Positions 48,701 through 60,300 of a DNA stretch of 64,000 nucleotides are shown here, piece by piece. Both the position numbers and the translations under genes were made by a program. The stretch is from positions 26,261 to 90,260 of the forward strand of contig DF237330.1 in the NCBI GenBank assembly GCA_000708835.1. The letters run 5' to 3'. This DNA comes from Klebsormidium nitens. Its lineage: Eukaryota; Streptophyta; Klebsormidiophyceae; Klebsormidiales; Klebsormidiaceae. The notes under the pieces were generated by a model. That model worked only from the letters and a program-made list of their open reading frames with translations, was not told where the DNA came from and ran no database searches. How positions within the stretch are numbered: the stretch's first letter is position 1; every line of letters starts with the position of its first letter.

Positions 48701-51700
48701 TGGGAGGTTCCACTGTTATATCTAGCTCGGTTAGAGGGCGTTGCAACGCGGGGCACGTTGGAACTGTGGCCCCAAACGCGTACAGTGCCTTTCGGGTCAA
48801 GAGATAGTCAATCGAAGGCCTATCAAAGTCGGCTTAAGAAAGTTCCATCTTGATTTTGTAATTGGTCGCGGCTGATTTGTGGTCCTCTTACACTCAGCCT
48901 GAACTTTTGACCTCACAAACAGGCACTAGTCTTCCAAATGTGTTTCCTACTAAGGTGGATCAGCTATGTCCAGGGGAGATTGCGCAGATAGGCTCTGAGC
49001 ATTTGATGGACCATCCACAGCAGCTTCTATCAATGTTAAGCTGATTCGTTTGAGACCCAGCGCTTTTTGACTCACTAAATCCAAGTATTTTGTAAGCTAG
49101 GTGGCATTCAACTCTAGAACCTCTGCATGCATCCGGACCCTCATTACAGAAAGACTTTTTTTAGAAGCCCTCACGATCCCGACGGCGGCATTAGACATGC
49201 CTGGGTTAGCATCGATCTCAGAGATTAAATAGAAAGTCTATTTTTTCAAGCGCACCTGAGAAGCTGACGGGAAGACATTGGCTGTTTACTTAGCTTGAAT
49301 ATCTTTGCAAGCTGTCCACCGTCGATAACACAAGGAAACTCTGCCGTGATACCAACAATATCGGTCGTTGCTTGCTTCAATTTGAATGCCCTTATACCAG
49401 ACGCTGTAAAACAAACCTCCGGTGAATTGCCCCTTTCCTCAAAGATGCCAGTGCTTCAAAGCCAATCCTCCCTTATGACAAATCTGATCAGCAATCTGCC
49501 TAATTCTGACCAATCAAAAGTTTCATAATCCTGGGATAGCGGTCTCTATCAGAGCGTAGTGATGCAGGTTAGTGTCTCAATACGCTATTATCTTAGAGAA
49601 CAAACCTTGCGTGTATGCTTTACGATCTCAACAAAGGCATGTCGACACCGTTGCGAAAATTGCTGCAATGAGGTACGGTCACTCTACAAAGCCCCTTTTA
49701 AAGGAAAAAGGGGTCTTTTGGTCTTTATTTTTTCATCAAACGGCAAGGACGTTTCTGCTCTTTCTGACACACACCTGGCTCGCGGAGGCGCGCCTTGGAA
49801 TGAAAGTGGAGGGGCGGGTACTTAAGTTCGACCATGTGTTCAACACCGCGCCGCCTCGCAGGAAACCCCGTTATCCAGTGGGCCGGACTAGCGCCAAAGC
49901 TTCCTTGTCCGCACTTGAACGTCCACCTTGTTTTGCAGTTGGCTCGTACTGCGCCGCCCAGACGCACCTGGGCTTCGATTTCTACGGCGTCGACCTCAAC
50001 AACGGTGCCCAAAACCCCCAACCCACGGCGGACGCGTGTTGCAATTCTTGCGAGTCAGACCCTTACTGCGTGGGCTGGACGTGGCATGGCGCTCGCAATC
50101 CCCAGGGCTCCAACGTGTTCGGCGAATGCTGGCTCAAAAGCAGCCTCCCCGATTATCCCCAACGGTCCAACGACCCTACGGTGGTGACTGGCAGGATGCT
50201 CCGCAGCAGTGAGCTTACATGTCCTTGCTCGTGAATTGCAGTTGATGGACAATAATCAGCAAGCATTGAAGAGTCGACTTATGACCGAAGGTCGTCGTGT
50301 GATGCGAACTCGAGAGGAACATACGATTTTCCTATCGAGGTTTACTGACGGGAGCCGGCCGGTAGAAATACATGGTCAGTGACGTCATTACAGGTATCCC
50401 GATCTTTGAGCAGCTCCAGCACGATTTCGTCTTGATTCTTCCGGTTTTACAAGTCACGAAGTCACGATGGAATCTAAAAATTATACTTTGAAGGGATCCG
50501 TCTGACTTGCATGGATTCTCCATATAGCAGAGCTTTCTCATCATTGTCGTGTTCGCGAACATAGTAGCCTCTCGCTTCAAGTTCTGAGTGTATGGTCAAA
50601 CGTTCCTGGACTCGGTTCTTGAAACACGCTTGGAAGCCAAACTCAGCAACCTATGCGCAAAGATGAGCTGTCTCGTTTGTGTGGATCGAGATTCCGATCC
50701 AAACAAATTCGTTGACGAGTGGCGAATCGAGATGGTTATTACAGCTATCTCCCCCGTGACCAACATGACAATAGATATTTGCTACGGGCTTCCGTTTTTA
50801 CACAAATGTGCATGCTCGGAAACCTAGCTAGATTAAAACTGCATTCCGAAAATTTGAGGAAGTTAAAGCTTGGATCACGCCATTCACTTTATGCCCTCAC
50901 GCGTTTGAGAACAGTGTCCCACTGGCAATCTCCAACAAATGTCCTGTTTCTGTGCAGTCTGCGATGGCATTACCCCGAACAAATGTTACGATGCGGATAA
51001 CGTCGGCTTCACTTGTTGCCCCGGACGGTGCTCAGCACAGACTTCTCCCGTGGCCCTCTGTGATTACGGCGACGAAAAGCCATGTAAGTGAGCGGCGTAG
51101 ATTGTTTATATATAATAATTCTCGTGAGTTCGAGACTGTGACTCGGAGGCCTGAAACTCATGAAACTCAGGTTACTTCTCGTAGTCACAAGCCCTTTCCG
51201 TCCACACCCGTGTTTGCCAAGTTTTTGAAAGAGCAGCCTGAGGTAGCTTGAAATACATTTGCGCTTAATGGCGATGATGCGCATTTTAAGGATATCCATC
51301 AGACCAGAAGTTCTTAGAAGCTTTAATCTTCACGCTAACAACACGTCGATCCTGTACTAGCTGTTTCTAAGACGGTTCTGGTCACTTTGTGTTCATTGAG
51401 TTCGATATATGAGTGTAGGGGCGTGCCCTGCGATTGAGCACGGTGATCGTAGAAGCGATTCGTGACGATTTTCGACCATACTGTATGCGTTACTGTCCAC
51501 TTTTTAGCTAGCCTATTGCAGGACAGCATGATAAGCCGTGCAGTACCCGCGCGAAATAGGTTTTCCTTGTCTTCCCTTTGCAGCCAATGACAGTCTCATC
51601 GAGGTGGAATTTATTACGACCATAGAGGGCTACGCCTTCTCAGAGCTCACCCAAAAGATGATAGATGCATACATCACCGCATTCTCGTCTCAAGGAGACG

Positions 51701-54700
51701 TGATGGAGGTATCGCCACAATATTCGTCCTTTGACAAGCTGACTTTATGTTTGAATCAAGGAAGCAAACCTCGAAGACCCATGAGCAATACATCGATTGA
51801 AGGATGACCGACTCAACCTGGTCCAGTTTGAAGTGGCCTATATTTCTATCAGAATCACTGGCAGACCTTATAAGCCTGAGAAACGGTTGCAAATTCCTTC
51901 GGTTTGTTTGCATGCGATGTGAAGTATAACATTGTGTACAGGAAAATTTGAGGGTCCTTGTTCCGTCAGGGCTGCGTTTGCAACCATGGATCGACGTCGT
52001 CGTTATTCATAGAAGTCTCTGCCGAGCATGGTTGCTGTTAATCTGACTGCCCGCCAATCTACCAGCTAGACAGATCAAGTGGATTCCGATTAGATTTTTG
52101 GAATTGTGATCGTCAAGCTTAGAGTGCCCAGCTCGATTGCATACAGCTGTGCTCCTGCATTAAGAACCGCGCAGCAGAAGTAGTCAAGGACTGTAATGGC
52201 AACATCATGAGTCCCTTGAACCCCAGTCAAGCGCCTTAAGATATTGATGTTGATGAAGCTGCTTTACTTCACCGAATTTTGGTACTCTAATGCAGGTGGC
52301 GGTTATCGATATCACTGAAGGAAGTTTCCGATTCAGGACAAGGATTCGGATATTTTCGAGAGGTGTGGGTGCCGTATTTCGAGGAGCTAAGAAGCTCATC
52401 GAGGGAACCTTCCGGGCCGGGATAAATATCATTTTTAGTGTGTTCCAGGTGCTAAATCCAGGAATAGCCCCATCACGTGAGTCTTTGAATTTTACGTGCT
52501 TAGTCTGGACACGGTTCTTGTGCTTCGTTCTTGTGGCTGTTCAGATCTTCGTCAACATGTCAAAGTTGCTTGTATAAGGTTTGAAGACGTAATAATCATG
52601 CGTAGATAGCATCCACCTATAACCAACTAGGTTTCTATGTATGCTCTCTGCTGGCCCCTTAAAACTGTTTGGTCACGGTTTTGCCACGCAGTGGGCCCCA
52701 CGTGGCCAGCTTTCAGCAAGATGAAACCAGGTCTGATGATTCTGCATGAATGATTCTGTGGATTCTGTTTCAGCGCTCTGAACTCCGCGATGTACTTGCA
52801 GCAATTTGCGAAGAGGAATGCCCCTACCGCAACCGACAAGGAGATCTTGTCTGCAAGAATATGTGTACGGGTGGCGGGCAATTGTGTCCCACATATCCGG
52901 CAGATCCAAACGGCTGCGGCACGAGCACTGGTAAGCTACTGGGTTCATTGTTTCCATGCTGCAACAGTTAAGATTTTAGGGTACGCAGAGATTGCAAGGT
53001 TCTTTAGGATTCAACAAGACGGTCAACCTTCAAGCTAGGCGTCCCGACAACGACTTTTGTCGACTCTGCTTTAAAAGCCACAAGCGGTTCAATCGTAGTA
53101 TAAGGTGGACGTCCCAGGCCGGCCCAAGCTAGGTCGTTCTTGCTTCCCTCGTGGTGGTACGTAGATACGTACCGGCCAGAATATCAGCAGTATCGCCGAG
53201 CGGCTTGCTTTTCCATCGAACTTATTTAGTTTCGCAGGTTAACACCGTGACACAAGTTCATCCACGATATTGCTTAGTATCTCCATATTGCTTTCGCATT
53301 TTTTACCACTTCATTTCCTTCAACATTGCGTCCCGTTCAATTTTTGATTGTGGAATCAACTTGCAACTCGGAAAGCAGGGCTCGAGCTTACGTATTTACT
53401 TGACCTGTTCACCTTGGTTAGATAAGAACGTGCACTGTCACTTCGCACCTGGATTCAATCGTCCAAACCAGGCTGTAGTAGGTGGGATGAGTTCTTTCGG
53501 TGAGGGGAGCCTCAATAAAATTAGCGGGTCAAAAAGTTTGGATCGAAAGATAAGGGGCAATCCTAGAACTCGGATATTGATCTCAGGATTCCATGGATCT
53601 TCGTACGGTTACTTGGAACTGTAGATCCACGGGTTTTGAAATCTTCAAACTTGTCTCCAAATTCCAGCAAATTCAAGTTGTGACGCATAGGGCGCCTTGG
53701 CGAACCGGAGGCAAACAGGGGCAGAACCGGAGCATTCCGCTCCGGAAAAATGGCGGACGAACCGGAGCTGGGCCCCGGTTTGAGGCCGGTTCGGAGTGAA
53801 CAGGAACCGGTTCTTGCAAATCGGAGCCGATTCTCAGAACCGGTTCCTATTCTTCGCAAACCGGCCTCAAACCAGAGCCTAGCTCCGGTTCGTCCGCCAC
53901 TTCTCCGGAGCGGAATGCTCCGGTTCGGCCCCGGTTCAGCTCCTGTTTGCAGCCAAAGCTCCCAGGCTGTGCCGAGCTCGATCAGACTCATTAAGCTAGC
54001 TCACGATGAATAGGACCTAGACGACCGATGACTCAAACTCGATAGCGACGACGTTGACTCTAGTAATCTCCTCCGGCCCGCCTTCAATCCGCGTAGTATT
54101 GTCTTTGTCTGACATTGGCACGTGGTTTGCAGGGATTGGACCTATCGTCCAACCAATAGTCGATTTTGTGGCAGCAAATAGTGGTCAATATGCCAGCTCC
54201 TACTTTCAAAACGCATGTGATCATCATGATATATGTTACGGGTCGCCAGGGAAGAGCCAAGAAAACTGCGATCGCGAGTTGCAGTTGCGCTTTCAAGGTG
54301 CTTGTGCCGAAGCGTATCCAATATCTTCTTTGCCACTTTTCATCACTAATGGATACTTTCGCACCAAATGCCTGGGCATCGCAGTTATCATGGCGACTAG
54401 TTTGAGGTAAGCGATAGTTACTTTTCGTGCCCAACTAAGCTCTTTGATGCTCAGATCTACTAGACAGGAATGTGACGTCCGGTGAACGGCCTAGCTTAGG
54501 GCCGTCTCTTAAGTTCACCTGTAATTGAATGATCACTCATTGGTTAAATAGAGCCTTATCAGTGATACGGCCTACTTTCTGAAAGAGAAGTTTCATTACG
54601 AATCGGAAGAATCATTGAATCGAAAATCAGGCAGTGTACCGCAAGGGCTCTGCGAATCTGTGTTGAAATTGTTCAATCTTGCAGGATTGGTGGCACTTCT

Positions 54701-55610
54701 GCACACAGTAATGGACAAGATCTCACAAAGACTTTCTACACTTCCCAGTAAGTCCATTATTTATGCAATCTGATTCATGCAGAACGTTTTCCTTTGCCTC
54801 TGGCCTGGTAGCCTCGCGGTGTCGTAGGCCGGGAGCATATTACACCATGGTGTAGTATAGTAGCTCTTCATCTGGTAATGATACATAAGAGACGTCTTTA
54901 ATGCCGATGATGGGTAGATTTAATCATGTCGTTTGTATATGCTAAACGATTTTGATAAGCAATATGCATGTCTCAGACCAATGACGTGATTGACGTGATT
55001 TACACGAGTTACTGATCCGTGCAAGTGCCAGACTATATTGCAGGAACCTTGGCCTGGATGTGGAACGGCTTAATTAAGAACATTCTAGGACTTGAAGGTC
55101 TTCATAAATCGAAACTCTCAATGGCACTTTTAGCGGCCTCAATTGGACTTCCCACACTTTATCTTTTTGAAATCTAATGATGCTTGTTGTACGGATACCC
55201 GAATCGCTAACATTATATCTCTCCTTGTATTCTTTTCTAGTTGCACAGCACCAACAAGCCCACGCGTCTGCTTTGGTGCCGAGGTCGAAAAAGGGGTAGC
55301 AATTCTTGAATTTCGCCCCGATTTCATTCGTACCAATGCTACATCAGAGTGCCCTGGGGACTCTTATGTGTGTATTGATACCTATCAGTCGGCCACAAGG
55401 TTTGACGGTTTAGAAGCTGCATCGGATGAAAGGTACAACGGCACCCTTTACGAGTTCTACTCACCGGCGTTCGTTGGGCTTACCAACAGATTCGTCGGGA
55501 TCTTTGCCGGTAGACTTGGCCTGATCTGCAACAACATCACTACTCCGCAGCCATATGGAGCTCAAGTCAAGGCAATATTCTGTCAGTGTTTGGGGATCGG
55601 GCCTTCTTGA
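45790..55610 (+). CDS. secreted protein: three PAN/apple-like modules plus phospholipase A2-like domain (~750 aa)
   Basis: This is a predicted extracellular protein. Exon 1 (45790 to about 45967 or 45982, donor uncertain) encodes a hydrophobic signal-like segment (VTYSLLCLTSSVDAFF). Later exons are phase-consistent: 46541-46807, 48286-48558, 49939-50208, 50958-51083, 51584-51708, 52296-52476, 52802-52930, 54133-54406, 54685-54747 and 55241-55610. Exons 2-4 each encode one ~90-aa PAN-like module with DINNGC/DLNNGA, CC..C, C(V)(A/G)W.WHG and GECWLK. A Cys-rich exon (CYDADNVGFTCCPGRC) follows, then a linker. Exon 9 carries CDHHDICYG and later Cys, the Ca-dependent PLA2 His-Asp signature, implying hydrolysis of phospholipid sn-2 esters. 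The C-terminal exon has six Cys and no known domain. The three module exons are all phase 1-1, the usual arrangement for shuffled extracellular domains. Whether this PLA2 is active is unknown. Confidence 0.8.
53711..53951. mobile_element. ~240 bp foldback (MITE-like) inverted repeat
   Basis: The two halves of this segment are near reverse complements. GCAAACAGGGGCAGAACCGG at the left matches the right end, which finishes in CTCCTGTTTGC. Inner blocks such as GAGCATTCCGCTCCGG and GGCGGACGAACCGGAGCT recur inverted on the right, and the arms meet around 53832. It sits inside the intron 52931-54132 of the PAN-PLA2 gene. It has no coding capacity and looks like a small non-autonomous foldback element or a long hairpin. 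No clear target-site duplication was resolved. Confidence 0.8.
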
Positions 55611-57398
55611 AAATTGCAACAACTGCATGTGGACACGTGGACAAGTGAACTTTCAACAATTTCCGTTGGATTTGTCGTAGGCTCTCGGATGTCTAGGGCT
55701 GGGTTAAAGGTTCGAACTGTAACGTCTATAGCCTCGCACTGACTCAGCCTCCAGTCCAACCCTCTTATGCGCCGGGCAGTGTGTCCAAGTCGGTGTCAGG
55801 GTGGAGTGGAGCCAGTGGAGAACATTGGAACCGTTCAAGATGGCCTAGGGTGCTGAATCGAGCAGTGTACATAGTATTCTATGTGGGCTGTACATATTTG
55901 TTACTGGTGCATACATGTAGACTCTATGCTTTCAATGTTTTCACGTGGAGACCGACTCGGACGTCGGAAACAATGATTAGCATTGCGGGTTAAAGTCCAC
56001 GTGCATGGAGAGAAGGAGGAGGAGGCACGAGCCTCGGAGAACGTCGGAGAAAGAAACTTTGAGTAATGTACGTTAGGGCTGCATTGTAGTTCGAAGAATA
56101 GGTATTGGAAAACTAAGCCTAAAAGTATGTATGTCCAGAGATTCCATTTTTGTTTGAATCTCTTGAAAGTTGAGCAGGAAGTAGAAAGGTAGGAAAGACT
56201 TGGACATGAGAATATCCCCTTGCAAATGCAAAGGTAGATCCAAACGAGCTGCCTTGCGCCTTTTTTCTGATCGTTCACTGATTACGGTGCCGACGTGATC
56301 GTCGCACTGGCAAACGTACCGTTGCCAGCTGCTCGCTTGATGTCACGTCTTGAAGTCCGAAGCAGTTCAAAACTTAACATCTGCATTGCTAGATTGAATG
56401 AAAAGTTGCATCCGACACAAAGCGCGCCGAGCTGATCAAATCAATTTAAGTTACATAGAAGTCGGGCCGCATTGGGCGGCCCGGCCATGCACGGGCAGGC
56501 CGGCCCGATCATGCAACCGGACTCGAAATACTTGATCGCCAGCGGTTCTAGGGCAAGTGATCGTCGATCGAGTTATGGCCATAGACGGTCGATCGCAATT
56601 GTCTCAGTATAATCTCGATTGAGTTTATCTATTGGCCAACTGTGTAACGTCGGACATGCAAATCGTATAGGCGGTCACTCCGTGCACTTGACGTACGCAT
56701 TACTTAGTAGCTAGAAGGTATAAATGTATTCAAGAGTAACTTCGGTTTCAATCAGCTCATGCTATACGTTTGCCAGGCACGGGCCAGATGTTGGCCGATC
56801 ATCGATCAGCGCAACACGCGCCGTTAGTACCGTCCGTCCGATCGCTGTCACTATCATTGCACCACTACCGTACGTACTCCGTGTATCATTGATGGTGTCG
56901 GATTCACATTGGGTGACTCACATCTGCAAAGGTACGGTATCGTCGTATTTGTTTGCGTCAGATCAAGACTGAGATTCATAATACCCCAGTTTGCGGAGAA
57001 AATACACTGTTGCGGTACGTGCGGGACTCTGCGACCTGGGGGCTAGCCGCACGCACAGTCCTCTATTCTGTGTCCGAGTTCGGATGAGTCCGACTCAGCG
57101 ATTGTTTGATTATCCTAGACGTCACTCCCCATCCATATACTAGAAAAGTACACGAAGCGTGCTAGTGCACAACATTCAACCCTGTCAAGCTCGCTTAATG
57201 AAGGATTCACGGCAAATACACTTCTTATTGCATGTGCCCTCCTCTACCCCCTAGCTGCCCCAAGTTCTCTTCCGGTTGGTGACTCAAGTGACCCTATCGA
57301 ATCCCTATATAAAATACCCACCACGTGCATGCCACTACCATCTTCCGTTTCAGGCTACCGGGGAAGCTTTGCTGAGAAGAACCAGCAGACTTGAGGCG
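55611..57398. other. intergenic region, nothing assigned
   Basis: No exon chain is visible. A GC-rich imperfect palindrome (TCGGGCC...GGCCCGA) lies at about 56462-56509. A consensus-like TATA sequence (CTATATAAAATA) lies near 57305 on the plus strand, with no sense gene recognised after it. Confidence 0.4.
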
Positions 57399-60300
57399 CT
57401 ATCTTATGTCAATTGTCTCTACACAGAGCTTGATGCGCCGCGCTCTTTGAAGACTGTCGAGAAGGAGGCTCTCCGACTCAACCACCCGTTCCCGCTCGCT
57501 GATCTCCCGTGCAATTTCGGCGAGCAAGAGGGCCCTGCGTGAGTCCTCTTGTGCCTCATCAAGCGCCAACTCCTCGGATTTTTGCTTGCCGGGTGAACCC
57601 CGGCCTTTCCTCTTGTTTCTCGGCTTTGTTAGTGCGAAGCTAGAGGGAACGAGGGCCACGGAACGTGTTGCACGCTTTCGGCCTTTCCTGGGTTTCGACA
57701 GGGTGGGCGCATTCGCGGGAGGACAACATTTGGGGGACAGTTGTCCCTCCTCCAAAGACGTGCCAAGGCCCGTGAGCCCGAACAACGCCATGTCGCGGTC
57801 GATGAAGGACGTTGACATCGTGGGGCTGTCCAAATCTGGCGTAAGGACGGGAAAGCGAGGGTGAGAAATGGAAATTTTTGGAGTGCAACCAACTGATAGC
57901 TGAGTAGTTCGGCTCGGGGGTAGCTTTCCACTGCTGGATTGATATCAAGTACCCGCTTCTGGCCGGGTTTTTGCAAGGAACTGGACGTTCAGAGATTGAC
58001 AATCGATCAAAGCAAAAACTAAGAAAGCTACGTTTATGTCACCTGTTCAAGATGCATGAGAAGGACACACCAGGAGCTCTTTGCCTTCTTTCTCGTCTTT
58101 CTCTCAGATAACGGTGCCTTTTATTAGCGCCTCCCATAAAAGGACTTACGATAGTAGATGGTAATGGTCCGGATATTTTAAGCTCACTGTTGTCCCCGCA
58201 GGCTCGACAAGGACTCAAAAGCACGGTTAGGACGTCTGTCCACACGTTGAAGCCCTCGGAACTCAACATCTGACTAATGGGGAAAAAACGTACGCAAAGG
58301 CAGATGCGTGTCACGGTTTGAATCTGAGAAGCAACCCGTAGTGGCAAAAACTTACCTTCGGTTTCATTGCAGTTTCGAGTCGACTCGAGGACTGTTGGAG
58401 CATCCATCGAGGGAATCACAACTCTGTAGAGAAAACCACAAGCGCACAAACATTAGTTGCCCCAAAAGATGCACGTGAAAGTAGTCCGGGACTGGGGCTC
58501 CCTGAGTTTGCAACGGCTTTTGCAGCGGCAAGCGTACTCTTTTTCCCATGTGATGCAGTGTAAAGCAGCTTCTAAAGTAGAAAGGCTTGGATTCCGGTTC
58601 AGCAACTACACACGATTCAAGCGGACTCGTTTTTGAAAGCACGACTAACTTCTTGATAGGTTGACGAAAGGAGCTCTGCCCTCCCTTTTGTCCCTTCTTG
58701 ACGATTATCAGGACTAAGGTGTTCATTCAAACAGATTCGGCAGTCCTGTCAGGTACCAAGTACTACGAGGGGATGGCCAAGAACCACTGCCACAGCGGCA
58801 AATCCTTCCTCACCTGGCCTCAACGGACGGCCGAAATCGCTTGGCAGGAACCGTGACGACAAACGTCGCCTTCTTTGACACGTGGGGCCTGATGGTTGGC
58901 TCCGCCTGCCTGGCCCCCGTGAGAACGTCCATCTCCGAAAAGCTCCGCTTGAGGCTCCGGTTCCGGGGCGTGTCTGGGACGGTTACTTCCGGGGGGGCAG
59001 CGGTCAACAGACACGGCAGGCTCTTGAACGACCCCAGAAGCGATTGGCCCAACAGGGACCACTCTTCCGGCCCCCCCGGTTCATTCCCGTCAACCGCATG
59101 AGGCGCGTCTCCGTCCGGCAGGGGCACGTGTTCCAGCAGAGCGGCTAGCTCCACGTCCGACATGTCTGGAAGCTCCAGCGAAGAACCCCCCGGAAGCAGG
59201 GCCTCCGACTTTGGCCCCCCCTCAGTCAGACTCGTAGCTTCGTTGGTGAGAGCTAAGGGGCCGCCTTGCTGCGAGAGGTTATTTGGCACCGCCCCGCAGT
59301 CCTTTTCGCCGCCCGTAACCCCCCATGTCAGCTCAACTGAGAGTGGATCTACGAACGGCTGGGCCACAGAACTCGCGGGGTCCGGAACTATCGTCTGCGG
59401 CAGGCTCGCACTGATGTGTTGCTGGCGTGCCTGCCCATCAGACTCACCCCCGACAGGGTTGGGAGTTTCGACAATTTTCTTAGCGGGCCCTCTGGGGGAG
59501 ACACGTGGCCCCTTGTGGGGAGCTGCCTCCGACTCTTCCCTTCTAGGACGTTTCGGGATCCGAGCGGATTCCTCGTCCGCTTCTGCCGCAAGTGTGTTGC
59601 GGTGAGGCAGCCTAGGAATCTCCCCTAATACCGGCCTGTCCGTGGCACCTGTTTCCCCTTGGTTTGCCGCCCTGGTCAGGGCCTCGAAAGTGGGTCGTTG
59701 AGCTCCCAGTTGCTGCAGGTCTCCGTTCTGTGTTTGCTCCTCCAAACGACTTGGCACTTTCGGAATTCTTGCGTGAACACTTTCCGTAGGGCTGACTGCA
59801 CCTTGGTCGGACGATGCCACGTGGCAGTCTTTGGAGGGTGGGCAGAGCAGAGGCGGCGCATGGTTCGGGACCTGCAGACGTTCTCAGTGTCAGTTCCTGC
59901 TTCTAGAAGTGGAAGCCTTCAGATACTCTGGACTGTATTCTCAGTAACAGGTGGTGCTCTGAGCGCCTTGCCAAAAAGAGGCAGTATGTGCAGTACCAGA
60001 TTGCGTGTAAATCACATAGGCCGTAAAACCCAAAGCTTACAGATCGGCACTGGGGATTCGCCGTGCTTCATGACGCAAACAACGGAGAACCCTCTGATGT
60101 TCAAACAGTAGGAAGTGATTTGCCTGAAGCACCAGAAGGAGGTGTGACTTTCCCAGCCGGTTTAGCCTTCTGATTCAAAGCTGGCACGAGCTAATCACTA
60201 ATATAGAAGAAGATTGATGACAATTCAGCTGCGTGGGGTCATGCAGAAGTAAGTCCAAAGCAGACCATCAGGAGAGCCCTGACTATCATTTTGATTCAGT

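Noticed and set aside
55042-55075. Extra coding exon of the PAN-PLA2 gene after 54747
   Set aside because: Despite a good TATTGCAG acceptor, the in-phase reading meets a TAA within a dozen codons. Splicing directly to 55241 keeps the frame.
56462-56509. GC-rich palindrome as a terminator or RNA gene
   Set aside because: The stem is imperfect and short, there is no T-run, and it is not placed at a gene end; the context is eukaryotic intergenic DNA.
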